Part shown: positions 36,518 to 48,678 of the stretch, piece by piece | Position numbering within the stretch: position 1 is the stretch's first letter | How the letters are laid out: each line of letters starts with the position of its first letter | NCBI GenBank assembly: GCA_000499405.2 | Contig: HG738140.1 | Coordinates: 5,694,701 to 5,758,700 of the forward strand | DNA: 64,000 nt | Reading direction: 5' to 3' | Origin: Onchocerca volvulus | Lineage: Eukaryota; Nematoda; Chromadorea; Rhabditida; Onchocercidae | The notes under the pieces: generated by a model | Seen by the model: the letters and a program-made list of their open reading frames with translations, nothing else | What the model was told of the DNA's origin: nothing | The model's database searches: none | Program-made: the position numbers and the translations under genes

Positions 36518-39500
36518 ATGGGCTTACCACCATATTTGTTAGTATTATCATTAGCTGCATGCTTTAATGGAAATTTTCAACAAGCCTATTTGCTATCTGT
36601 ATTGAATCAGCCATATTTAGAAGTTCATCAGGTGATTTGTTTTGAGAAAATACATCTTCAGTATTTCAAATTTTTACGAATTTTTTCAAAATTTAAAAAA
36701 TTTATCAAAAATTGGAATGAAAAAATTTTTTATGAATAATTAATAAAATGAATGTAATCAAATTTCAGTTCATCAATGAATCTACAATAGCACGAACTGG
36801 AAAACCGATCGATCCATTAGCATTGGATTTTCTTTGGTCATTAATCAATGTAATGAATCCAATTTCTGGTATTGTTGGCCAAATGATTGCATATTTAATT
36901 TGTGATCGAATTGGCCGTCGTTGGACTGCTATTACTTCTTGTCTTATTGCTATTCCTGGTATGTGCCAAGATCAATTAATATTATTGATAAGATCAATGT
37001 TTGACTTTTATGATCAATAAGAGGATCATAGATAATCAAACATTGACAAATGTTTTCTTTAAAATTAATACTATATATATAAATTTGCATTACTTTGCTA
37101 AATTATCTTCTTAATACATTAAATCAAATATCTTTTTCATGATTGATTAGTTTATCGGAATTAATCTGTCAGATTACTGAATCCTGAATATTTTTAGCAT
37201 TACTACTTTCAATGTTCACACGTGTATTTTTCCCGTATTACGAAACGTTGGTAATTGGACGTTTTTTATGGGGCGCCGCAAATGGTATTGCGATCGTCGT
37301 ACAAACTGTTTGGGTCATAGAAAGTGCGTCAACCATGCAGCGTGGATTTGTCAATTCATGGCAGGAAGTAATTGCTACCATCGGTCGGTCAACTTATTTA
37401 ATTTCGATATTATTTTTAATAAAAAAGTTCAGGAGCTTATCAGACGAGATTCCTAACCACTGACGGATCTTGCAGTGTTTTGAACTAAATTTAAATTATA
37501 AGTGAGTTTTCAACAATTTTTTTATTTCTTTCCCTTTTTTTGCTTAAACCATTTAAGTAAGAAATCTGTTCATTTTATTAAAATTTTTCGGTTTTTTTTT
37601 TTTTCGAAGTTGAGGAATTTATCATTGAAGAATTCTGCAATGTTTTGAATAAAATTACAAGTAAACTTTCAGCAACTTTTTTCATCCCTTTTTCGCGCTT
37701 TTTCTCAATTTATTAAGTGTAAAATTGGTTTCGATACTTTTTATAAGTAACGCAAATGGAACTTATCATAATTATCATAAATCGAATAATTCTTTAAAAT
37801 ATTCGAATACCTATTTTGGCATCATTATGTTAATAGCAGAGTTTCAAAATTTGTGAAAGTTTTACCATGAATGATAAAATAAAGGAAAAAAAAATTTCTT
37901 TTTCTTTTTTTTTTTTATAATTTCAAAAGATTGTTTAAATATTTCAATATTAAATAAGTAATGAATTAAATATTTGTATGCATTATTACAGGTAATCTAT
38001 TAACGCAACTAATCGGAGTACCATTATCATCACCTGAATTATGGCCATTTATGTTCGCTGTACCTTTTGCTGTCACCGTTTTTTCATTGATAGCATTTAT
38101 TCTAATGCATGAATCACCACAATATGCATTGATGTTTTCACATAATCGGAAAAAAGTTTGTCATTTTTTTTTCTTCTTTGAATAACAATTCATCATTTAA
38201 TTTTAATTTTATCAATTGATTTTATCAACTGAAAGCTTTATCAATTTTTGAAAAAAAAAAAAAAAGATACTTAAAATTGGTAGATTTTGTAACAATTCTG
38301 CGACAAATTTTGCAAAAAATGAAATATTTCTCGAATTACTTTAAAAAGTAAAATCTCAACTTCAGTAAAGTATTTATTATTAAGATTTGATTAATTTTTG
38401 AGTATAATTCATTTTTCTTACACTTCATTTTCCACCTCCTCTAACTTTGTTTTACAGAAACCGAACAAATTTTTCATTTTAATTCCAAAAAAATTTTGCA
38501 ATTAATATTTGAATTTGGGATGAAATGATTACATTTACACCAAAAAATTATAAAATGATGAAAATTGAAAGCATTTTTAAAACAAAGTCATTGAAGGCCG
38601 CACTTGCAATTCGTGCTTATCACGGCCTTAAAAGTGATATCGAGATCGAAGAACAATTAGTCAAATATGAGGAGGACGGCCAAAGGAAGGAAGAACAGGA
38701 AAAAGGTAAGGAAAATACAAAGGAACCAAATGGTATGGAAATTATGTTCATGCCATGGAGAGCGAATGATCCACTCTCGAAGATTATACGATTCGGCGCT
38801 TGGGTTGGAATTATGGTTAAGGTAGTTTAGTCATTCTTGGTACTTTAATCTCAGCCAGGTTTATTTATTTAGTTCCAAAATTTACGAATCTATAATTTAT
38901 TGATCTACAATTTTTTAAAGTTTCCTAAATAAAAAATATAAACGTTTAGGCTTAAAGATTTCCATGAGTTTCGAAATAAACTTTAAATTTGAAATTATTC
39001 TAAAGATGATGTGTAATGTTATTTCAGATTGCTTACGTATTTACGGGTGCACGAGTTATTCGATCATTTAATACATTTATCTATCATGATTTGGGCAAAT
39101 GGCCGAAAAAATTCTCTCAGGTCTTAAAATATTTCATTGCTCAATTCTTTTAATTGTTTAATTTCATTAGAAAAGAATTAAATCGTTGATAGACCTATAT
39201 AAATGAATTACTAAGATATTTAGCGCAACTATGTTACTAAGATTAATATGAAGCTTTCAACTCTTTCATTTGTTTTGTTTTCAGTAAGTTCAAATTGTAT
39301 ATTTTTTACTGCCTAAAGTTTTCTAAACATTTTACTGAGTTTTTATTTCCATTGTGTACTAAGATATATGTAAATAAATAACTAAATATATGACTAAATA
39401 TAAGCAAGTAAATAATTGAAAGTATGATAAATAAATAATTAAATGTAAGTAATTGAATGTATAACTCCTGAACAAAATGCCTCTCTTCTTTTGAATCAGA

Positions 39501-40707
39501 AACTTTTCCAGTTTAAAAAAAAAGAAAAAGGTTTTTCGTACAAGAACTATCAGGATAGTTTTAGTGACAAATTGAAAAAATAATTATAAAGAAAAGTAGT
39601 TCTAGAAGAAATTTATGAATTACGGAATATCAATTCGGTAATATTTATTGCTTAATTCAGAAATATTTCTTTAATATTTGTACCCTAAATGAAATGTTTG
39701 CAGTGGGGTTCATTGGCTAATACAGTTGTCAGATTGCCTCTATCGGTGATACCAATATTTATCATTGAACGTGTTGGACGACGGCCAATGTTGATCATAT
39801 CGGAATTCGTAAGCATACTGTCTCTCTCAATGACAATGATTTCTATTGTAATTGGGGAAGCAGCCAAGGTACTTTATTTTTAATTGCGACATAATTTATA
39901 GTGCCAAAAGATGGAAGTATTTTGTTATGAATTGTGGAATATCAATTCGGTCATATTTATTGCTTAATTTAAAAGCATTTCTTTATTGACTACACATTTT
40001 AATGTCTAAGTTTCATTCAAGCAAGCAAGACGTCATACTCAATGAAAATTTGAGAATAGATTGAAAACGTTTCGTCCCATAATTCCTTTACCGTATATAA
40101 CAGCTTCATTACGTATTCCATCTGTCCTAAGAGAAACTTCAGAGGGAATCAGCCACTAGATAGTTCGATTAACCCTTCATTCCTATCCCAAAATCAGACA
40201 ATCGATTTGCACTTCAGAATCACTTCGAACATTTGCTATACTTAAAATGGATATATTCATTAATTTCAAAAATTTCTCATTTGTATTTATAATCAGAAGA
40301 CCTGGTGAATGTTACAATTCTTTTGGCATTATTCAGAATATGAATGAGTATATTATTTTCAGCTTGGGACATTAATAGGTGTATCGATCATACTTTTTGC
40401 AACATCACTTGGTATTGGCTCCATATCGAGATTTTATTCAGCTGAATTGGTACCAAAAAGTATGATACTTCGAACGGTCACTATTCTATCATTGATCGAA
40501 TCATTCACTAAAATATTGCTAGATTTTGGCTTCTATCCACTTGCAACAACAACCGCTGGATATTCACTCTTAATTTTCATCCTTCCGTCTGTTCTGTTTT
40601 TCATCCTTATAGTAGTTTACTGTCCAGAAACTAAGCAACGATCAGTGAATGAAATCCTTAATGAAATTGCATGGAAATTTAATATTAATATAGAGTTTAA
40701 AGTATAA
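36518..40707 (+). CDS. SLC2-like major facilitator (sugar porter family) transporter
   Basis: Eight exons with consistent phases: 36518-36631, 36769-36958, 37198-37383, 37992-38155, 38588-38821, 39028-39120, 39704-39868 and 40363-40707; about 496 residues, the usual sugar-porter length. Twelve membrane segments are expected. Landmarks: start MGLPPYLLVLSLAACFNGNF, the loop motif CDRIGRR after TM2, RFLWGAANG in TM4, HESPQYAL after TM6, ERVGRRPM in the second half and CPETKQRSVNEI after TM12. The central loop has a charged insert (EEDGQRKEEQEKGKENTK). The TM7 hexose-binding QLSG motif is replaced by FTGARVI, and the usual QQxSGxN is absent, so the substrate may not be glucose. The exon 5 acceptor (AACAAAG) is weak. 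Exon 7 is flanked by direct repeats. Confidence 0.9.
39611..39989. repeat. direct repeats flanking MFS exon 7
   Basis: GGAATATCAATTCGG followed by ATATTTATTGCTTAATT occurs at about 39616-39675, just before exon 7, and again at about 39931-39989, just after it, with a few substitutions. The exon sits between the two copies. Confidence 0.8.
40010..40095. repeat. dispersed repeat (partner at 28671-28760)
   Basis: Second copy of the interspersed sequence containing CATTCAAGCAAGCAAG and GTTTCGTCCCATAATTC, in the last intron of the MFS gene. Confidence 0.7.
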
Positions 40708-41054
40708 TTTCAAACAGGATTTTTTGGAAATTCAAAAAATTGTTCTGTGCTCAAATCTGATTAATTACCGTAACGGTGGAATGAAATTAGAAAAAGTAAG
40801 GGTAAACGGAATAGCTCTCTGATCGAAGAGGACAGTGGAAGTATTTCCAATTTTTTGAAATTTAAAAAGCCATGTAAAAAAACATAACTTTGAGACTATG
40901 ATTCTTTCTATGATGATAATGATTTCCTCTTGCTATTGTATCATATATTGTTGACCAAGTGAGACTTCCTCACCAGATTATGACGATCAGCTTTTTTGGC
41001 TTGTTGCAAAGAAATTGTATTATTATTGATTTATCAATTGTTGTATTATTAATT

Positions 41055-41055
<1 letters not shown>

Positions 41056-41149
<94 letters not shown>
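41056..41149. repeat. (ATT)n microsatellite
   Basis: About 31 uninterrupted ATT/TTA triplets. Confidence 0.97.
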
Positions 41150-42882
41150 GTTGATTGTATTATTATTAAATGCATTATTCATGCTGCAGACAGATTTCAT
41201 GGGCTCAAATTCTTTTTCAAATAAGAGAACCGGTGATGAAATAATATTTTTTGATAAATTGGAAATTAATAGAAATCTATGGCCGATCCTCCATTTTGCA
41301 TCAGTTTGAAATTTTAATTTATTCGAATTTTAGTGCTTTAACAGACAGTACAACATTTCCTACTTATTTTCCTTTTTTTCATTTTGAGAGATAAAAAAAC
41401 AGAGATAAAAGTTTCTGATATTTGTAATGAAAAAGTAGCAGCTCTATCTGTCAGCAACAAAATTTATGACTTAAAAACCAATGGAAGATTTTTTTAAATC
41501 TTAAAGCAAAATTTAAAAATTATGTATCACAAACAAATCATTCAATGATTGAATGATTAAAAAAACGTTTCGCAGGAATATGCGGAGAAAGATGCGATAG
41601 ATATATTTCATTCCTGTAAATCTGCAATTAATTATTGACTTAAATTATAATTTGATGACTCAGCTACCATAATACTTCATGTCGCTCCTTGCTCCGCCAG
41701 TCAGTATTTAAATAGTTAATTTGAATTGGACGAATAAAGGAATAATATTATTTCAGAAACGATTTGACCTCAATTTGGATTTTGACTTTAACTTTCAAGT
41801 TTATTAAAACATATAAAAGTTTTATTTATCCACTTTCTATTTTTATATTGAACTTTTAATTTATATTTATTTCCTTTTAACCGATGACAAAACTTTTCAG
41901 TCATTCTCTTTATTCATCATTTAAAAGTTCAAAATTTCATTTTATTTGAATGCTTTATTTTTTTTCTCGAATTTGTTGAAATTTAATAATTTATTTTTTT
42001 CCTTTCTATTTTTTTGCAATCTTTGATAAGATGTAATCACACAGTGAACAATGAACAAACGGACAATTGTTGTTTGATATTCTACTTACATGCACTTATG
42101 ATATGATGAAATATGAAATTATAAAATTGAACAGCTAATTCTTTAAAAATTATCATATCATTTCATCTGCTGCATAATATATTATTGTTAATTCTCGTAT
42201 TATCATTTTGAATGGACTAAAGATTAAGATGCTTTGAATTTTTGATATGATTCTTCCAATCATTTTCTTTAAGGTATCTGCAATGAAATATTTTCAATCG
42301 ATAGAAACCTGATGAGTCAATTTTTGGATGCTCATATTGCTTACACACCTTGATTAAGCTTTTTTCATGCATAATTCTTTGCTGTTTTGATCATTCTGTT
42401 TGCAAAATAATTTGAGCTATAATTTACAAAAAATCAATATAAATATCACCAAATTAAACTAATCAAATCATTGATTCTTTTCTTGAATTCTGCTATAATT
42501 TAAACACAAAATTTTTTTACTTTTTATATATTTTTTATTTTAGCGTATTAGTAAAGACAAAATTTAAAGATATTATTATGTCAATAGCCTATGATTAAAT
42601 TAACAGTAATAAGTTTATTAAAGTCGAAATTAAGATGAACAACAATAAAATTATCTAGTTAAAAATTAAGATTTCATCAATTATGCTTGGATAATGATGG
42701 AATTACATTTAAAGATATCAATAGAGGAGAAATTATTGACATTCGAAAATAGATAAAGCAGCATATTCCTATACTTTGCCGTAGGATTTTAAGAGTTGAA
42801 AACAGTTATAAAGAAATGGGAACTAATAATTCTTTGGTATCCCTCGTTTTAGGTTGAAAAACTCGCAAAGCTTAGTTTATAT

Positions 42883-42883
<1 letters not shown>

Positions 42884-42950
<67 letters not shown>
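42884..42950. repeat. 67-base poly(A) tract
   Basis: Uninterrupted run of about 67 A preceded by TTTATATC. It could be the tail of a retroposed sequence, but no recognisable body or target-site duplication was seen. Confidence 0.95.
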
Positions 42951-42952
<2 letters not shown>

Positions 42953-43138
42953 AAATTTATGGATATGTATAAGTGCAATAATAAGAAAAAAAAATTTTAA
43001 TTTCAATTGTTATCAGTGATGAAGTGGCTAAGCTACTTCTTTCATTCCCATTATTCAATAAATTCAGAAAGTATTTCAAATTGTTTTAAATTAAAAAGTG
43101 TTTTAAATTTATTGAATGATGAAAATGGCGAGAAGAAA

Positions 43139-43142
<4 letters not shown>

Positions 43143-43174
<32 letters not shown>
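43143..43174. repeat. 32-base poly(A) tract
   Basis: Second long A run about 190 bp after the first. Confidence 0.95.
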
Positions 43175-43176
<2 letters not shown>

Positions 43177-43481
43177 AAAGCTGCACAATAAAAAATCAAT
43201 GAAAAATTTGTAATTTATTCGACACTGTTTTTTTCGCTAGAAATATCATTTATAATTAAATGACTGAAACACTAGAACTTCAAAGAAATCTATATTAAAT
43301 CTTTGAACTCAACATTATCAAATATTTAATTTCATTTATCAATTTTGCTTCGAGCTATTCAATACTTCGAACTTTTCGGAATAAAACTAGAAATTCCCAG
43401 CAGTGAATGAATGAGATCGAGCTTCTTGCTAGCTCAAAAAATTTTTGCAACAGCAAATAATAATGTAATCCAATATCCACA

Positions 43482-43601
43482 TACAAACATACACACACAT
43501 ACACACACATACACACACATACATACACATACACACACACACAAATACATACACATACACACACATACACACAAATACATACACATACACATACATAAAC
43601 A
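43482..43601. repeat. (ACAC/ACAT)n microsatellite
   Basis: About 120 bases of alternating ACACAC and ACAT units, including ACACACATACACACACATAC. Confidence 0.95.
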
Positions 43602-43836
43602 TGAAATATCAACGTTTGGTTCATCTCACAGCGTTAACGTTTGTCAAAATGCAAAATGGACGTAATCATCAGTCTTATGTCAAGTAATATGTGATAAAAT
43701 AAGTGTTCAATTCAAAATCTTCGGGTAATTGCCTCATTTTTTCATTGCTAGATGAAAAAAAAGGATTTATTTTACATTTTTTAAAATTAAATTTCAAAAA
43801 ATAAGCAGCAAAACTTATGCGCGACAAACAGGATAT

Positions 43837-45908
43837 TTAATCTATCTTATATAAAATAACAGAAATTTTACAATAAATAAGATGTATATAGGATGTACAT
43901 TCAACATGTGATCCAAAATTTCTTCCAACTATACAATTCCAACATGGTCCTTCTAATTCATCGAATTTCCTCTTCAGAAATGAAGCAACTTCATTTTCCG
44001 TTGAACATCGATTCATCGCTTGTTTTACATTCTAAAATTTCATTTATTTATTTTTGATTATAGCTAAAGAAGAATGATTCATTTTAGTTTATTTAATTAA
44101 TTGGGCTCATTAAAATTTAATACTGTTATCAATGAAGATTCAATGTTGACAAAAAATCTATTTTAATCTTTGTCAACTTAAAAATGTACTCATTATGTAT
44201 ATTTATGGCTTTATAAGGATTATATTCTATGATTGTTGACTAAATTTCTCAAGTTTAGTACTTGCAAATTTCATTCGAATTTCAATCAATTCATTTTAAT
44301 AGCTTTTTCTCACGATAAATATATTATTTACGGCTTTACAAAGATTATATTCGATAATTTTTAGCTAAATTTATCCCGATTAAATTTATTAAATTAATAT
44401 TTGCGAATTTTAGTAAGATTTTGATTAATTCATTTTGATAACTTTCAATCATTTGTTTCTCACTTTACCTCTTTAACAACTTCTTGCAATTGTTCATTGA
44501 AATCTGTTGATCTTATAGTAATTTCTGGTGGTCGAGATTTTTTGGAAGAATTGTGCCATCGTCGAGATTGTCGTCTGGAAAGAAACCTCGCTATTTATAA
44601 CTAGTTGAAAATAAAATTTTATAGCAAATTATTGGTATAACTAATTAATTATGAAAATTTTTTGAATTGCAATCATTTTAAATTCTATGCCAGCATATTA
44701 TTCATTGTTGATATCTCATTATCCATTTGTAGTAATAAAAGTAGCAACTTCAATGAGCAAAAAATTAAGGATAAATTATTGACGAATAATTTTTCGAAAT
44801 AATTGAATTAAGGCAAACGTTTTGTGTATCTTTTAGAGAATTTAGATTACGATAGATTTCTTAAGCGTATTTATATATTTCTATAAATGTAATCATAACT
44901 GATATGCATTTATCAGTTAGAGAATGTTTTGATTTGTTTTGACAGAAATGAGAGAATGAAATTAACATAGACATTTCTGATTTCTGATATTTTATTTAGC
45001 AAAAGTTTTCCGTCTTATTGATTGACAAATGAAGTGCAAACCTGAGCTGACTGAAAGGTTGCCTGTTGAACATAATTTAAGCGAGCTTTATCAAAACAAA
45101 GAAAATATCAATAAATCAATATTATTCAAATTAATATTCATCGGAGTAATATAATTTTCTTCTTCTTCTTCTTCTTCTTCTTCTTCTTCTTCTTTACCGC
45201 CAATTTATACGCTTCATTTAATGAAAAATAAATCATCCAAATAAATATTCAGAAATTATGGAAATTCAGTTTAAAATTAGTTATCTTTCGAAGTTTGTAA
45301 AATAATTCATTTGCGATTCATTGATGAAAGATAAATTAGAATGATTGCATGAGATATAGCGAGAATTTTTCGAGAGCAAAAAATATTTGAAATGTTTTGA
45401 AAACAAATTTTTCAGTTAGAAAGACAGCGCGATTGCAATAGCTCATACATCTATTTGACTGGAGCCTAAGTTGAGGATACACAGAAACAGTTGTTAATAA
45501 TTAATTTTTGATTTTTTGCTTGACTTTTTTTTTTTTTTTTTTTTTGCAAAAACTGAAACTTCACATTACTTGAATGTCATCATTTATTCTCATTCAAGAA
45601 CATTTCATTTTATTTTTCAGTATTTTCAGCGCAATTCTTCGAAATGTTATCATTCATTTTCTATTCCTATATTTTCATCAAATTTCAGTTCTGTAAATCA
45701 TTAATTTTAACATTTTATCTATTAATAAAAAAAAAAAAAAAAGTCATTAATGTCTAAAAAGCGATAGTTTGATGGAATCTTGATTAAACCGAAATATTTC
45801 TAGTTGTAGACAATAATAGTGTTGTAAATTTGAACTACCATACCTTTGTTTTACTTCTATTCCCAATTCTACCAGTACATCATGATAAGTTTTAATTAAT
45901 GAAAACAT
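43837..45908 (-). CDS. divergent dynein light chain (LC8/DLC family)
   Basis: Three exons: 45844-45908, 44469-44574 and 43837-44031; phases agree and the product is about 121 residues, longer than canonical LC8 (about 89). The C-terminal 85 residues follow the fold: ITIRSTDFNEQLQEVVKE (first strand and helix), ASFLKRKFDELEGPCWNCIV, then the hallmark CIVGRNFGSHV, and a final strand SVILYKID that replaces the usual AILLFKSG. The first 35 or so residues (MFSLIKTYHDVLVELGIEVK, then an Arg/Ser-rich linker) are extra. LC8 proteins are dimer hubs for dynein and many partners; the divergence suggests a lineage-specific paralogue. The first exon is supported only by phase and a good donor (CAAAG|GTATGG). 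Confidence 0.82.
45157..45195. repeat. (CTT)n microsatellite
   Basis: About 13 CTT units inside the first intron of the dynein light chain gene. Confidence 0.95.
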
Positions 45909-46109
45909 TAAAGATTCTTTAAAACAGATCTAAAAATTACAGAATCAACAGTTTGTCTCAGATTTAATGGAACACTTTTTCTTGTCAGTAATTCTAAAAT
46001 TTCCTCTCTTCTTTGTCCTAGAATAATTTTTAGAGTAGCAGAAAGATAACTTCTTCGATTTCTATCACTACTAAGTAATACATTAGTTGCTAGAACAGCA
46101 TTATATTTC
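45908..46109 (-). CDS. possible exon, unidentified
   Basis: An open frame of about 66 codons after an acceptor-like TTTTCAATAG, ending in TAA at 45908-45910. It reads like protein (SDRNRRSYLSATLKIILGQR, then REEILELLTRK, an amphipathic helix). It abuts the start exon of the dynein light chain in another frame. It may be the last exon of an upstream gene or an alternative 5' exon; no partner exon or family was recognised. Confidence 0.25.
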
Positions 46110-47406
46110 CTATTGAAAATCTAGTTTCAAATTAAAAATTAAATTTAATTGTTGTATATAAAAAAATAGGTGAAATTGTTCAATTTTAAATTCTAACTTC
46201 ATTCATTTAAATTATTTACACAGCAAAATACATTAATTTCTATGAGCCTAATTAAGTGAAATACAATGAATAGTTTTATTAGATCGAATTAAATCCGTAA
46301 TATAAAATATTCTTAAAAAACTATTTCTTTTTAATATTATTTATTATATCCCATTACGAATGTTCAAATATATCAGCTATCAGGAAAAGCAATTATCCAA
46401 ACTAATTTATCAGTGATAATAATTGATATCAGCAAATTCATTGCAACATAAAATGCTAATAATACCAAGTACCTTTCATTCGAAATGTTAGTCATGTTAA
46501 TAAATGTTAGGTAAAAGTAAAAATATAAAAATGATGATGAATGATGACAAAAATTCCTTCATTCTGCTCGAATATTGTAAATTTGAAATTCAATAATACA
46601 AAGGAACAAAAGGGAATGAACGGGCGAACAAAATTGATTAAATCATTTTCGAATAAATAAATTAAACAAATATACAAGAATGTAATGCGAAACAAAATCA
46701 AATTGATTGCTTCTTAAAAAGGGATAGTTCATATCTTATAAATTACGAAATTTATGTATTTCTCAAGTTTCAACACTCAACTTTTGTAATTTAAAAGAAA
46801 AGTTATAATCAATGTTCTCTCGTCTAAGCAATTCACCCAAATTGAAACTGAATCACTTACTCCGAATTTTGATGCAAAATATAAAAATTATTGCATAATT
46901 TAAAAAAAAATCAATTTAACATATTTTTTACATCAATTTTGTTCCAAATTTCTGTCCTAGTCTATTCATTCTATAATTTCTGCATTCATTTTTCAACCAT
47001 TCTTTGTATTCTCTCTAAGAGTTCTTAAGATCAAAAATCTATAACTTCGATAAAACTGATGCTAGAAGTAAAAACAATACTTACGTTTAAAATACACTAA
47101 AGATCTTTTTTTTTTTGAACCGACAAAGATTGTAGGAACAGACGAAAATGACACCTTCAAACTTTCTGAAAACAGCTGAACCATCATGAAATCTAGTCGA
47201 ATTTTTTCCAAAAAAAAAAAGCTTGGAAATTTCCACCAAATTTTAATTCCTCAAGTCCATTTTTGGTTAGCAAATTTGTATAACAAGTGAATTTTTTATC
47301 CATGAAACTAAATAATTTTTCGAGAGATTTGCTTATAGTGATTCAAATAATATCATATATTCTCTGAATCAATAATGTTTCTCCAAAGAAAAAAAGAAAA
47401 AAAAGT
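46110..47406. other. intergenic, no gene seen
   Basis: AT-rich DNA between the dynein light chain and bHLH genes, both on the minus strand. No repeat or exon of note was seen. Confidence 0.5.
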
Positions 47407-48164
47407 TCAACGTTGCATATCACAAGGAGTGTATGAAATGTTGCGAAGCTGTTGTTGAAGATGATAAATAATATGGCGCATTTGTTCAATTGCACTAGCC
47501 TGCAAAACTAAACTCTATGAACATTCCACTTTTCTTGTAAGAAGCATCATTCTTATGCATTAGATGTTCAGCATTCGAAAAATCATGAATTTTTTAAAAA
47601 AGAAAAATTAAGAATTATTTACACTGATGATTGTTTGCTTAAAAACTTAGCGAGAGAGAGGGAAGGAACTGAGAAACAAACATGAATGCATCGAAATTTT
47701 ATATCTTTTTATGCATAGTTATCATAAGATTCTGAAAAGATTCTGTGATCTGCAGAAGATAAGATTACGTTTCACACTTTTGGCTAATGGATCATTGATT
47801 GTATGAATTTTCGGAATTTTCGTACATTATAAAGTGATTGAATGATAAGTTACACAGCGTTTGCTTTCAATTGCATATGTTCATTTCAAGATTTCACAAA
47901 AATAACTCAGCATTTTTTGGATTTAACTCATTCTATCTAAATAGTTTGGAAATAAGTTGTAAAAACTCGCACCTGCATTAGAATATAATTCTTGGCCAAT
48001 AGAAGAGTAGCAATCTTTGATAATTTTCGTACCGATGTATCATTGGCATAAGGTAAAATGACTCTTAAATCATCAAATGCTTCATTAAGATCATGCATAC
48101 GGCAACGTTCGCGTAAATTAATATTTAATCGAGTTGTTTGATTGGTCGATTGTGTAGATGACAT
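47407..48164 (-). CDS. bHLH transcription factor, bHLHe22/Olig family (HLH-17/31/32-like)
   Basis: Two coding exons, 47973-48164 and 47407-47499, phase 0; 94 residues, nearly all bHLH domain. Basic region plus helix 1: [20 protein letters not shown]; loop [12 protein letters not shown]; helix 2: [20 protein letters not shown] followed by [14 protein letters not shown]. This is the bHLHe22/Beta3/Olig signature (LNxRERx[23 protein letters not shown]), and the short length is like nematode hlh-17-group proteins, which act in glia and neurons. RERCRM has Cys where the group usually has Arg. An upstream exon-like segment ending at 48248 (AAGAAA|GTAAGC) would be 5' UTR, since an in-frame stop lies in it; that supports the chosen ATG. 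Confidence 0.92.
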
Positions 48165-48370
48165 TTTCAATCCAAATTCTAAAATATTTTTTACCTTCTA
48201 CTTTTATAGAAAACTTTCAAAGATTATATGCTAAAAAAAGAGAAAAGCTTACTTTCTTAGCAGATAAATTCCAAATTGAATTCGTCGATTACCGTAATCC
48301 ACAACACTTCAATAGATGAAGTGTTAGTTGGAAATGAAATACTTCAAACTGAGCTAAAAGAAGAAGCAAA

Positions 48371-48442
48371 TTGAATGTGACAACTTATTATGGATATGAG
48401 AGAAGGCGGAGATGCTTCTCTTATCCATAATGACAACATTCA
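48371..48442. repeat. 72-nt imperfect hairpin
   Basis: TTGAATGT pairs with ACATTCAA, ATTATGGATA with TATCCATAAT and AGAGAAG with CTTCTCT, around a loop of about 9 nt with two internal loops. It lies 0.2 kb upstream of the bHLH coding start. It could be a small RNA precursor, a cruciform or a decayed inverted repeat; nothing else distinguishes these. Confidence 0.6.
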
Positions 48443-48583
48443 ACTATGAGTGGCACTTTTGCAAATATCTCACAGTAAGCAAAATGTCAAATACTTAGTT
48501 GTTTGAACTGAATTAAAATTTTAATATCATGTGTCACAAAAGACATCTCTGTCTTTTTACGTATGAAAAAAAAAAAAAGAAGA

Positions 48584-48678
48584 TATCTTTTTGTACGATA
48601 GAATATGCATGACAGCGTGATCTACGTGATTATCTTTTCGTACGATAGAATATGCATGACTGCGTGGTCTACGTGATC
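48584..48678. repeat. two-copy tandem repeat, 47-bp period
   Basis: TACGATAGAATATGCATGAC followed by a GCGTGRTCTACGTGAT block, in two adjacent copies with three or four differences. It is followed by CCCATGGTCCACGTAATCCA, a further variant of the ACGTGAT core. Confidence 0.9.

Larger units (their letters stand above)
40708..43836. other. 3.1-kb intergenic region with simple repeats
   Basis: 3' flanks of the MFS gene (+) and the dynein light chain gene (-). No gene was found. It carries four simple-sequence tracts, listed separately; frames running through them (poly-Leu, poly-Asn, Thr-His, Val-Cys) are artefacts. Confidence 0.6.

Noticed and set aside
40959..41309. 116-codon poly-Leu frame and the opposite poly-Asn frame
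   Set aside because: Translation of the (ATT)n microsatellite.
43355..43665. Val/Cys-rich and Thr/His-rich frames
   Set aside because: Translation of the ACAC/ACAT microsatellite.
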